Assembly (NCBI RefSeq): GCF_026342405.1
Contig: NZ_JAPEMU010000002.1
Span: 1 to 64,000, forward strand
DNA length: 64,000 nucleotides
Reading direction: 5' to 3'
DNA from: Kitasatospora sp. NBC_00240
Lineage (GTDB): Bacteria; Actinomycetota; Actinomycetes; Streptomycetales; Streptomycetaceae
A model generated the notes under the pieces. That model searched no databases. It had not been told where the DNA came from and saw nothing but the letters and a program-made list of their open reading frames with translations. Numbering within the stretch: the stretch's first letter is position 1; each line of letters opens with the position of its first letter. Position numbers and translations under genes: made by a program. This document shows, in pieces, positions 48,449 to 56,338 of the stretch.

Positions 48449-49558
48449 ATGATGCAAAACCTGACCGGCGCCCTGCTCTGGTGCTCACCGGCGGCCTTCC
48501 TGGCCTGTCTGGTCCTGGTGATCCGCTCAAGACGTGCGCAGACCCGGCTGACCCGTGAACTCTCCGTCCTCGCCCGGGAGGCACGTCTGCGCGACGAGGA
48601 GGCCGCGCATCTCGTCTCCAGCCGACTGCCGGCCCTGATGGCCCAACTGGTGGGCCCGCCCTCGGACTTCCCGGCTCCGCTCCATGAAAGCCTCATGGGT
48701 ACCCAATACCATGCCAACCTCCACGCCGTGGGAATGCTCTTCGCCAGGACCGTGCAGGAGGCCCGGGACAAAGCCGAGAAGGCGGCCCACACCGTGGTCA
48801 GGAGCGCGATGTGCTCCCTTGAGGAACTGGTCGCCGAGCAACAGGAACTGCTCACTGAAACGCGGTCGGGCAACCACATCCTCCAGGTGCCCGACGAGTT
48901 GGTGTCGGACATCGAGCGGCTCAACGCGCAGGTCGGCAGGCGGATACAGAACATCGGGATCCTCGCGGGGGCAGGTATAGGACACAATCACCCGCCGACA
49001 AAACTGACGGACGTGATCCACGCGGCACGTCTGCGTACCCAGCACTGCAAGCGGGTCCAGTTCCGCGACCCGACCGACGTGACCGTCGTGGCGGACGGCG
49101 TCGAACCGTTGATCATCGCGATCGCCGAGCTCCTGGACAACGGCGGCCGGGAATCGGATCCCGAGATCCCGATCAGCGTGGGCATCCACAGCGGACAGCA
49201 AGGGACCACGCTCACCATCGACGACGCCGGGACCGGCCTGGACGCGGACCGGTTGCAGCAGGCGTCCGCCTTCCTGAACGGTCAGCAGTCCACCGCGCTG
49301 TGCCGTGTGGGCCGGCCGAACCAGTTCGGCCTAGCCGTGGTGGGGCTGTTGGCGGCCCGCTACGACTTCCGCGCCCTACTGGGAAGCAGATCGCCCCTCG
49401 GGGGAGCGCGAGCAGTACTCGTCCTGCCCGTCACGCTGACAGTCGCCGATACCGCGGAGGAGAAGGAGAGCGCTTCCGGATCCCGGGTGGTCTACTCCTC
49501 ACCCTTCTCGGCGGACAACTTGGCAGGCCCGACGGGCAGGCTCCTGCACACGAACTGA
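48449..49558 (+). CDS. Histidine-kinase-like ATPase (CvnA/nitrate-sensor-like)
   Basis: 369 aa; ATG 48449 (or 48452) after GGAG. One N-terminal membrane helix (LTGALLWCSPAAFLACLVLV), a coiled-coil segment (RLTRELSVLAREARLRDEEA), then a helical region with a possible dimerisation segment, and a GHKL ATPase domain with N box AIAELLDNGGRESDP, G1 TIDDAGTGLD and G2 QFGLAVVGLLA. The usual phosphoacceptor His (HExxH-type) is not clear. Conservon CvnA proteins are similar and work with roadblock proteins. Its direct partner is not adjacent. Confidence 0.85.
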   Translation: MMQNLTGALLWCSPAAFLACLVLVIRSRRAQTRLTRELSVLAREARLRDEEAAHLVSSRLPALMAQLVGPPSDFPAPLHESLMGTQYHANLHAVGMLFARTVQEARDKAEKAAHTVVRSAMCSLEELVAEQQELLTETRSGNHILQVPDELVSDIERLNAQVGRRIQNIGILAGAGIGHNHPPTKLTDVIHAARLRTQHCKRVQFRDPTDVTVVADGVEPLIIAIAELLDNGGRESDPEIPISVGIHSGQQGTTLTIDDAGTGLDADRLQQASAFLNGQQSTALCRVGRPNQFGLAVVGLLAARYDFRALLGSRSPLGGARAVLVLPVTLTVADTAEEKESASGSRVVYSSPFSADNLAGPTGRLLHTN

Positions 49559-49789
49559 ACCGTGCTCGGGCTGGCACGGGCCCCCGCGGAAGTGCCGGCC
49601 CGAGCAGCAGGACAGAGTCAGTCCCGCCCCCGGCCATCCGGCCGATGCTTGGGCCCTGGGGCCCAATTCTCCTGCGGGTCCCCGCCTGTGGTTGACACGA
49701 CTTCAGGGAAGGAGTCCCCTTACCTCACGCCCACCACCGACGGCAGGCCGTGCCGGCCAGGTAGGCGCCCCCAGGCACTAGGAGGGGCC
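49559..49789. other. Spacer upstream of the small secreted protein
   Basis: No coding region recognised; holds the ribosome site (AGGAGGGG, 49780-49787) of the next gene. Confidence 0.3.
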
Positions 49790-49791
49790 AT

Positions 49792-49817
49792 GGCTCCCGT
49801 CCGAGGCTCCCGTCCGA
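49792..49817 (+). repeat. Exact 13-bp tandem duplication in the start region
   Basis: GGCTCCCGTCCGA occurs twice in direct succession (49792-49804, 49805-49817). It shifts the frame: ATG 49790, 2-3 nt after AGGAGGGGCC, reads into a dead frame. Removing one copy restores ATG-APVRTYLGVAIGTLSLLLGA, a full signal peptide in frame with the protein that follows. Confidence 0.9.
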
Positions 49818-49829
49818 ACATATCTGGGT

Positions 49830-50189
49830 GTGGCGATCGGAACCCTTTCCCTCCTTCTGGGCGCTTCGGTCACCGCTCCTGCGGCTTCTGCGGCAACAGG
49901 CCAGAGGAACTGCAACGGAATCTACAAAACCCTCTGCGTGAAAGAGCTCTCAAACGGCTACCAGGTCTCTTACTACAATGACACCGGGGAGGTCGCGCAC
50001 CTCGATTTCAACCTCAACTGCAGCAGCGGACGGTACGGGGACGAGGGCAGTTTCACTTCGTACCCTGGATGGACCAGCTACTACTACTTCGAGGTCGGGG
50101 TCAAGACCTGGTGCCAGGGAGGCATGTACGACTACGACTTCGGCGGAGGCCCCGGACTGTGGCTTTGGACAACCAAGCTGTACCACTAA
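49830..50189 (+). CDS. Small secreted protein, start disrupted by 13-bp duplication
   Basis: The longest frame starts at GTG 49830 (119 aa: VAIGTLSLLLGASVTAPAAS ...), but this start has no ribosome site and no positively charged signal-peptide n-region. With one 13-bp copy fewer, ATG 49790 would give a standard 132-aa pre-protein. The mature part of about 100 aa begins ATGQRNCNGIYKTLCVKELS and has four Cys (C..C...C...C, disulphide candidates) and a Tyr/Trp-rich end (SYYYFEV..., LWLWTTKLYH). No known family. Either a switched-off (phase-variable) gene or a pseudogene. Confidence 0.6.
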   Translation: MAIGTLSLLLGASVTAPAASAATGQRNCNGIYKTLCVKELSNGYQVSYYNDTGEVAHLDFNLNCSSGRYGDEGSFTSYPGWTSYYYFEVGVKTWCQGGMYDYDFGGGPGLWLWTTKLYH

Positions 50190-50353
50190 CCCGGCTTCGA
50201 GAAAGTCGGCCCGTCTCCCCCGTTCCAGCTGCATCTGATTATGCGTCATCACTTGCCTGCGGAGCTGCCGAAACAGCCGAAGCGCAGCAGGAATGAGCCC
50301 GGGGGCCCAGGCACCGAATCGGAGCCTCACATCGGAGCCACCTCTTCTCCCCG

Positions 50354-51379
50354 ATGGGAATGCTGCGCATGTCCCCTCCCCCCGTGACGGAAGCGCCCGG
50401 CGCCACCGAAGCCCTGCCCGACTGCCCGGCTCGGGCGGACATCAGCGGCGCAACGCCGTTCGAACTGCCGGGCAGGGTCGCGCTGACCAGGCCTGTGGAC
50501 GAGCTCCCGACCCGCCTGGGCCTGAGCCTGTCCCTGGTGGCCGACGGCTGGCGGGCCGTCCTGCGCACCGGCCCTGATGCCCGCATCTTCACACCTGGCG
50601 GCGCTGACCTCGGCCGCAGCCTGGCGGACCTGTTGGAGATTGCCTCCGGGATGCCCACGGCGGTTCTTGACGGGAACGTGCTGGCCGTACTTCCCGGTGG
50701 TGCGACGTCTCTGGGCCTGCTGCGCTCCCGCGCGGGCGCCGGACCACGCTGGGGCGAGCCCTTTGCCGTCCGCTTCGCCGCATTCGACCTTCTTGCACTC
50801 ACCGAGGACTGGCGGCCCCGGCCCCAGTACGAGAGGCAGGAACGGCTGTCGCATCTCCTGGACGGCGGTCCGCGGGCCGTCCGGGCCCTACCGGCCGTCA
50901 GTGCGGCATCCGTCGCCCTGCACGGAATTAACCTCGCCTCCGTAGCTGTCCTCGCCAGACCGACCGACCTGCCTTACCTCCCCGGCCACGAATCTGGTTG
51001 GCTGACGTACCGGTGCCCACGCAGATCCGTCGGCGTCATCGTGGGGATCGTCGGCCGGAGCAGCGCGCAGCCGTCGGCAGTGATCGCGTGTCCGGACTCC
51101 GGCGGGCGGCTGCGGCCGGTGGCTGTCACGCTGCCCCTACCCGCGCCTCTTCGCGAGGAACTCGCGCCGCTCCTGGACTTCACGGGGGGCACGGAGTCGC
51201 TTCCGGCTCCGCTGGGAAGGGTGTGCGGGCGGCGGTGGGCCGAGTACCACACGGTCCGTCCAGATCTCGTGCTGGAGGTCGATTCCGGCTCGGCGGGGAT
51301 CGGCATTTGTCTCGCTCGTCCGCGGGCTGTGCGCGTTCGTACGGACATCGGGCCTGACCGGATGGCGATGCGCGACTGA
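50354..51379 (+). CDS. ATP-dependent DNA-ligase-like protein lacking the catalytic lysine
   Basis: 341 aa, no signal peptide. It follows the layout of a bacterial ATP-dependent (LigD-type) ligase: LTRPVDELPTRLGLSLSLVA then ADGWRAVLRT at the place of motif I (K-x-DG-x-R), with Ala instead of the AMP-binding Lys; FAAFDLLALTEDWRPRPQYE at motif III; SVAVLARPTDLPYLPGHESG and WLTYR at motif IV; then an OB-like half (VGVIVGIVGRSS, GRLRPVAVTLPLP). Without the Lys it cannot form ligase-AMP, so it is likely a pseudoenzyme or binding protein. Upstream ribosome site weak. Confidence 0.65.
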   Translation: MGMLRMSPPPVTEAPGATEALPDCPARADISGATPFELPGRVALTRPVDELPTRLGLSLSLVADGWRAVLRTGPDARIFTPGGADLGRSLADLLEIASGMPTAVLDGNVLAVLPGGATSLGLLRSRAGAGPRWGEPFAVRFAAFDLLALTEDWRPRPQYERQERLSHLLDGGPRAVRALPAVSAASVALHGINLASVAVLARPTDLPYLPGHESGWLTYRCPRRSVGVIVGIVGRSSAQPSAVIACPDSGGRLRPVAVTLPLPAPLREELAPLLDFTGGTESLPAPLGRVCGRRWAEYHTVRPDLVLEVDSGSAGIGICLARPRAVRVRTDIGPDRMAMRD

Positions 51380-51551
51380 ATACGGCCGTCTACGGGCCTC
51401 GGTCGTGCGTGTGCCGGCTCCCGCCTGATGGTCTGCGGTGCGGCACATCTCAGTGTCCGAACGCTCCGACGGCTCGGATCCAGCGGTTGGGGAGCCGGTT
51501 GCCCGTCCTTCTGGCAACACGGCCGTTGACCAGACAAATACCTTCTTACCG

Positions 51552-51557
51552 TACTAA
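51552..51557 (+). promoter_or_regulatory. TACTAA -10-like element of regulator 3
   Basis: CGTACTAA with 11 nt (AATTTCCGACC) to ATG 51569; the same arrangement as in the two paralogues. A TTGACC lies 20 nt upstream, a less certain -35. Confidence 0.6.
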
Positions 51558-51568
51558 AATTTCCGACC

Positions 51569-53959
51569 ATGAGCGTTCTGGCGGACAGGCTTCCTGCTGA
51601 TGTGACGAGTCTGGTCGGGCGCCGGGCGGAGCTTGCGGAGCTGAAGCGGGTGCTGGAGGAGTCACGTCTGGTGACGTTGACCGGCATCGGGGGTGTGGGC
51701 AAGACCCGGTTGGCGTTGCAGGTGGCGCGGGAGGTGCGGCGGGCGTTTCCGGACGGGGTGTTCTGGGTGTCGCTGGCGGAGGTCGGCGAGCGGGGCCTGG
51801 TGGCGCTGACGGTGATGGACGCGGTGGGCCTGCGCACCATGGGACCGGAGGCCACCACGGTGCTGGTGGACTACATGCGGGACAAGCGGTTGCTGCTGGT
51901 GCTGGACAACTGTGAGCACCTGGTCGAGGCGTGCGCGGATCTGGCGGCGGAGCTGCTGCCGGCGTGCCCGGGGGTGCGCGTGCTGGCGACCAGCAGGGAG
52001 GTCCTGGACATCGGAGGCGAGCGGACCTTCGTCGTCGCGCCGCTGCCCGTGCCCGAGGAGGACGAGGGCCCGGACCGCACCCCGACCGCGGGGGCCTGGT
52101 CCGGGGCGGTGGCGGACGCGATGGCCCTGTTCGCGGACCGGGCGGCGGCCGCGGTGCCGGGTTTCGAGGTCACAGCCGACAATGCCTGGGCCGTGGCGGC
52201 CCTGTGCCGCCACCTGGACGGCCTGCCGCTGGCCATCGAACTGGCCGCCGTCCGCATGCGCGCCCTGTCCGTCGAGGAACTCCTGCGCCGCCAGGACGAA
52301 CGCTACGAGCTCCTGACCCGCCGCCAGCGCGGCACCCCCCTCTCACGCCACCGCTCCCTGCGCGCCACCGTCGACTGGAGCTTCGAACTGTGCTCCCCCG
52401 AGGAGCGCCTCCTGTGGGCACGCCTGTCGGTGTTCGCCGGCGGCTGCGACCTGAACGCCGCCGAGAGCGTCTGCGCCCGCGAGGGACTCACCCGCGACGC
52501 CGTCCTGGACGTCATGGCCGGCCTGGTGGAGAAGTCCATCATCACCCGCGAGGAGCACCACGGCCGCGCCCGCTACCGCATGCTGGAGACGATCCGCCAG
52601 TACGGCCGCGAACAACTGCGCGACACCGGCGAGGAACCCGAACTGCGCCGACGCCACCGCGACCACTACCAGCGACTGGCCGAACGCGTCCAGGAACAGT
52701 GGTTCGGCCCCGGCCAGGTCGCCCTGTTCGCCTCCACCCGAACCGAGCACGCCAACCTCCGTGCCGCCATGGAGTACTCCCTCACCGAACCCGGCCAGGC
52801 ACCCGCCGGACTCCACATGGCCAGCTCCCTGTGGATCTACTGGATCGTGTGCGGCCTGCCCCGGGAGGGTACCGTCTGGCTGGAACGAGCCCTGGCCCGC
52901 AACGAGGAACCCGACCGGATTCGCGCGGTGGCCCTGTGGGCTGCCAGCCTCCTCAACATCTACGGCGGGAACCCGGCCCCGGAAACGGGCGTGGACGAGG
53001 TCATCACCATGGCGGAGGAGAGCAGGAGACTGGCCGAACAACTGGCGGACCCCGCTCTCGTGGCCCACGCGACCTACCTGTCCGGATTCACCCAGCTACG
53101 CGGAAGCGACCTGGCCCAAGGCCTTTCGGTCATCAACGACGGGATCGAGTTGGAGCGGGCGTTCGGTGAATCGAACCCGCACCTGCGCTTCGCCCAGTTC
53201 ATGCTCACCGTCGTCGCAACGCAGTGCAATCTCGTCGATGTGGTCGTCACCGTCGGGGAGGAGTGCCGGACCGCCTGCCGCAAACTCGGGGACGAGTGGG
53301 TCCGCTCCTGGATCAGCCTGTACCTCGGCGCAGTCGGTGTGCTCCAGGCACGCGACCAGGAGGCGGAGAACCACCTGCGCGAGGCCATCCAGCTCAAGGA
53401 ACCGTTCAACGAACTGCTGGGCCTCGGCACCGCCGTCGAGTTCATCGGCTGGTGCTCGATCGCGGACGGTGATGTCGAAAAGGGCACCCGGCTCCTGGGG
53501 GCGGCCACCGTCTTCGTGAAACAGCTGGGGTTCGACTTCGACACCTACCTTCCGCCGGGTGGATGGGGCGGCCGCCGCGACCACCGCACCGTGGTGGCGG
53601 AGGCCAAGGCCAGCCTGGGGGAAGCGGCCTACGCACGGGCCTTCGAGAGCGGCGCCCGCCTGTCGCAGGAGGAGGCCATCGCGCTGGCCCTCGGTACGGA
53701 GGTCGTGCCGGAGAAATCCACGGCGGGTCCCGGCGACTCCCCGCTCACCCGGCGGGAGGAGCAGATCGCGGAGCTGCTCGCCGAAGGGCTGTCCAACAAG
53801 GAGATCGCCGAGCGGCTGGTCGTCGCCCAGCGCACCGCCGAGACCCACGTCGCCAACATCCTCACCAAACTCGGCTGCACCTCCCGGTCCCAGGTGGCCG
53901 TCTGGGTCACCCAGCGTCGGCGGGCCGCAGCCGAACGCCGGAACGGCGACGCGGGCTGA
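51569..53959 (+). CDS. NB-ARC/TPR/LuxR transcriptional regulator 3
   Basis: 796 aa. MSVLADRLPADVTSLVGRRA, Walker A GIGGVGKTR (40-48), Walker B RLLLVLDNCEHL, GLPLAIELAAVRMRAL, winged helix RYRMLETIRQYGREQL, TPR-like region, LuxR HTH (LTRREEQIAELLAEGLSNKE, RTAETHVANILTKLGCTSRS). The closest similarity is to regulators 1 and 2 in this window; the start aligns exactly. It lies between a ligase-like gene and the convergent WXG-type protein gene. Confidence 0.93.
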   Translation: MSVLADRLPADVTSLVGRRAELAELKRVLEESRLVTLTGIGGVGKTRLALQVAREVRRAFPDGVFWVSLAEVGERGLVALTVMDAVGLRTMGPEATTVLVDYMRDKRLLLVLDNCEHLVEACADLAAELLPACPGVRVLATSREVLDIGGERTFVVAPLPVPEEDEGPDRTPTAGAWSGAVADAMALFADRAAAAVPGFEVTADNAWAVAALCRHLDGLPLAIELAAVRMRALSVEELLRRQDERYELLTRRQRGTPLSRHRSLRATVDWSFELCSPEERLLWARLSVFAGGCDLNAAESVCAREGLTRDAVLDVMAGLVEKSIITREEHHGRARYRMLETIRQYGREQLRDTGEEPELRRRHRDHYQRLAERVQEQWFGPGQVALFASTRTEHANLRAAMEYSLTEPGQAPAGLHMASSLWIYWIVCGLPREGTVWLERALARNEEPDRIRAVALWAASLLNIYGGNPAPETGVDEVITMAEESRRLAEQLADPALVAHATYLSGFTQLRGSDLAQGLSVINDGIELERAFGESNPHLRFAQFMLTVVATQCNLVDVVVTVGEECRTACRKLGDEWVRSWISLYLGAVGVLQARDQEAENHLREAIQLKEPFNELLGLGTAVEFIGWCSIADGDVEKGTRLLGAATVFVKQLGFDFDTYLPPGGWGGRRDHRTVVAEAKASLGEAAYARAFESGARLSQEEAIALALGTEVVPEKSTAGPGDSPLTRREEQIAELLAEGLSNKEIAERLVVAQRTAETHVANILTKLGCTSRSQVAVWVTQRRRAAAERRNGDAG

Positions 53960-54007
53960 CGCGGCCGCCGGACGGAAGACGGGACCGGGTTCCGCCGGGC
54001 CGGCCTC

Positions 54008-55993
54008 TCAGGACGGGGCTGTGACCGGCTGCATGATCTGGCTCTGAGCCTGCTTGCCGAGCCCGCTCAACCCGACGCGGAGCACGATCTCCTCGATGCT
54101 CCGCTCGGGAATCACACGGTTCAGCAACGGACCTCGTACCAGATCGCGCATGGCACCCCCCGCGCCCGCGACGGGCACTCCCACCCAGGCCAGCGGGCTG
54201 GTCGTCCCGGGCTGGTAGCTGATGCCCGTGGCGATCGAATTAGCCGCGGAACCCTTGAGGAAGCCCTTGCCGCTCTCGTACACCGCGATCTCCCGCCACG
54301 ACTTCGGAGCGCCGATGGCATTGAGGGCGCGGCCGGCCAGGCCACCGACGTTCTCCGTCGTCCAGGCGCTGGGCCTGAGCTTGGCGGCACTTTCGCCCGC
54401 GACCTGGCCGTACTGGGTGACGTAGCCATCCCGCCACGGACTGGCACGCCACAGAGCGGCGGCACGCTGTGCCAGCGGCACCGTCCGGCGCATCGACTCC
54501 CCCGCGTCCGCGAAGTCCCTCCACGCCTGGTAGCGCGCTGCCGCGGCACCGAGGCCCCGCTCGGCGGTGGAAGCGGCAACCGAGGCCTTTCCGGCCGCGC
54601 GCTCCGCCACCCGTACCTCGTGTGCCGCGGCGGCCCGACCGGCCTCGGCGCTCTGCAACCCGTGCTGTGCGAGCCGGGCCCGTGTGCTCGCGGTCAGGTG
54701 CTCCACCGCAGAGCGGCGCTCACTCCCGGAGACAGCCGGAATCCGGCGCAGCGTGTCGGCCGCCCAGGCGCGTGCCTTGCTCTGCGCGACGAGTTGGGAC
54801 TGCGCCCGGACGCTCTGCTCGGCGGTCTCCTTGCGCAGGAGGGCGTCCAGGAGGTTGCGTTGGGTCTGCTGCCGGGCGACGGCCGCCGCCTCACGGCCGG
54901 CCTGCGCGCCGGACACGGCAGCCGTGAGGGACTTGCCTTCGCTCGGCAGACCGTGCAGGCCAAGCTCCCGGGCCCGGGCCCGCGCCAGCAGGAATCCGTT
55001 GACGGGGTCGGCCTGACCGGATCCCCCGAGGGTGGAGCCACCGCGGGTCGCGCCGGACTCGGCCGCATGACCGACGAGGGTCTCCGACGAGCCGGTCAGG
55101 GCGTCCGCTATCTCGGCGGAGGTGGGGGTGGTGCCGGCGTGCTGGAGAGGCTTCTCCTTCTTTCCCAGCGAGTTCGCCCATTTCTTGGTCTGCTCGCCGA
55201 ACGACACGAACTGCGGGGAACCGTCGGCGGAGCGCTTGATCTCGCCGGACTCGGTCAGTGCCTTCTTCAGGCCGCTGCCCTCGACGGCCCCGAACACCCC
55301 GCCGGCGACGCCGCTGCCGAGCGCCGTCCACAGCATGGTGATGTCCAGCGGCTTGTGGCTGATTCCGCGGGCGGTGAGGGAGGCGAGCACGTCGACGGCA
55401 GCGTCGCGCAGCCCTTCGAAGGCCATCCTGCCGTAGGCGAAGCTGAAGGACTCCGTCCGCCAGACGAGGTTGGAGATCTGGGAGATCCAGACGCGGGCCT
55501 GGACGAGGAACCGGACGATGGCCGACAGGAGGTCTGCGATCCAGGTGATGAAGCGGCCCGCGGTGGCGGCCAGGGCGGCGAGCTGCATCTCGACCATCGA
55601 GAACAGGGGTGGGAAGAGCGCCACCGCGGCCAGCATGGCGAGCAGGGCCGCGATCTGGATCGCCAGCTCCTTGATGATCACCAGGGCCTTGGACTGCTGT
55701 TCGGCGTGAACTCCGTGGACGTTGCCGATGACGGCGGCGGCCCGCGCGGCGTCGGCGAGAAGATCGGCGTCGGCCGACGCGGCAGAACGGAAGGAATCGG
55801 CGGAATCGCCGGACCAGGAGAGCTCTGACTGCCTCACCAGCTGCGCCAGGTCATCGGCGTGCGAACTCAGTTCCGTGGCGAGTTCACGGAAAGCATCGGC
55901 ATGTGTACGGATCGCCGTCGGCCTTCCGCCCGGATCAGGCAGGCCGACGGCCCCGAGAGCGTAGGCCGTGTCCGGCACGGTCCCCACTGTCAT
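54008..55993 (-). CDS. Large WXG100-type protein (type VII-associated)
   Basis: 661 aa. The N-terminal 110 residues form the helical hairpin with WxG-like turn (IRTHADAFRELATELSSHAD, SELSWSGDSADSFRSAASAD). A hydrophobic part (IQIAALLAMLAAVALFPPLF, residues about 110-145) follows, then a long Ala/Arg/Gln-rich helical region (LLDALLRKETAEQSVRAQSQ ...) and a C-terminal domain (IAVYESGKGFLKGSAANSIA). No catalytic motif recognised. It is a probable type VII secretion substrate or carrier; effector activity unknown. It is the last gene of a leftward cluster with an EccA-like AAA+ protein. Confidence 0.8.
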   Translation of the reverse strand: MTVGTVPDTAYALGAVGLPDPGGRPTAIRTHADAFRELATELSSHADDLAQLVRQSELSWSGDSADSFRSAASADADLLADAARAAAVIGNVHGVHAEQQSKALVIIKELAIQIAALLAMLAAVALFPPLFSMVEMQLAALAATAGRFITWIADLLSAIVRFLVQARVWISQISNLVWRTESFSFAYGRMAFEGLRDAAVDVLASLTARGISHKPLDITMLWTALGSGVAGGVFGAVEGSGLKKALTESGEIKRSADGSPQFVSFGEQTKKWANSLGKKEKPLQHAGTTPTSAEIADALTGSSETLVGHAAESGATRGGSTLGGSGQADPVNGFLLARARARELGLHGLPSEGKSLTAAVSGAQAGREAAAVARQQTQRNLLDALLRKETAEQSVRAQSQLVAQSKARAWAADTLRRIPAVSGSERRSAVEHLTASTRARLAQHGLQSAEAGRAAAAHEVRVAERAAGKASVAASTAERGLGAAAARYQAWRDFADAGESMRRTVPLAQRAAALWRASPWRDGYVTQYGQVAGESAAKLRPSAWTTENVGGLAGRALNAIGAPKSWREIAVYESGKGFLKGSAANSIATGISYQPGTTSPLAWVGVPVAGAGGAMRDLVRGPLLNRVIPERSIEEIVLRVGLSGLGKQAQSQIMQPVTAPS

Positions 55994-56338
55994 TACCGCG
56001 GCCCGAATCGCACAAGGAGCACTGACAGATCAGGGCCGCTGCCACAGTCGAAGGCGGTGTGCATGTTTCCCAGGATGCGGGTGCACCGCCCGGTGGAAGC
56101 GCTCTCACAGTCGGAGGCCGCGAGTATTCAAACGCTGTTCAACTTCTGTTCCGGGGCGGTAACTGGGCGATACCCGCAGGACATCTCCGGGTCGCCGGAG
56201 GCCGTGCAGGACGCTTCGGGGTCCCGCCACAGCGAGCCGCGCAGACGCGGGACCTGGATCGGTTCGGGCAGGAGGAATGCCGACGGCGCCTGTCCGGCCC
56301 CTGGTGGGTGCGCCGGGAGCAGGCGCCGCATGGTCCGA
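55994..56338. other. Spacer before the WXG-type gene
   Basis: 345 bp between the AAA+ gene's stop and the WXG gene's start, presumably with the latter's promoter; AT-richer near 56105-56160 (TATTCAAACGCTGTTCAACTT). No gene recognised. Confidence 0.35.
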
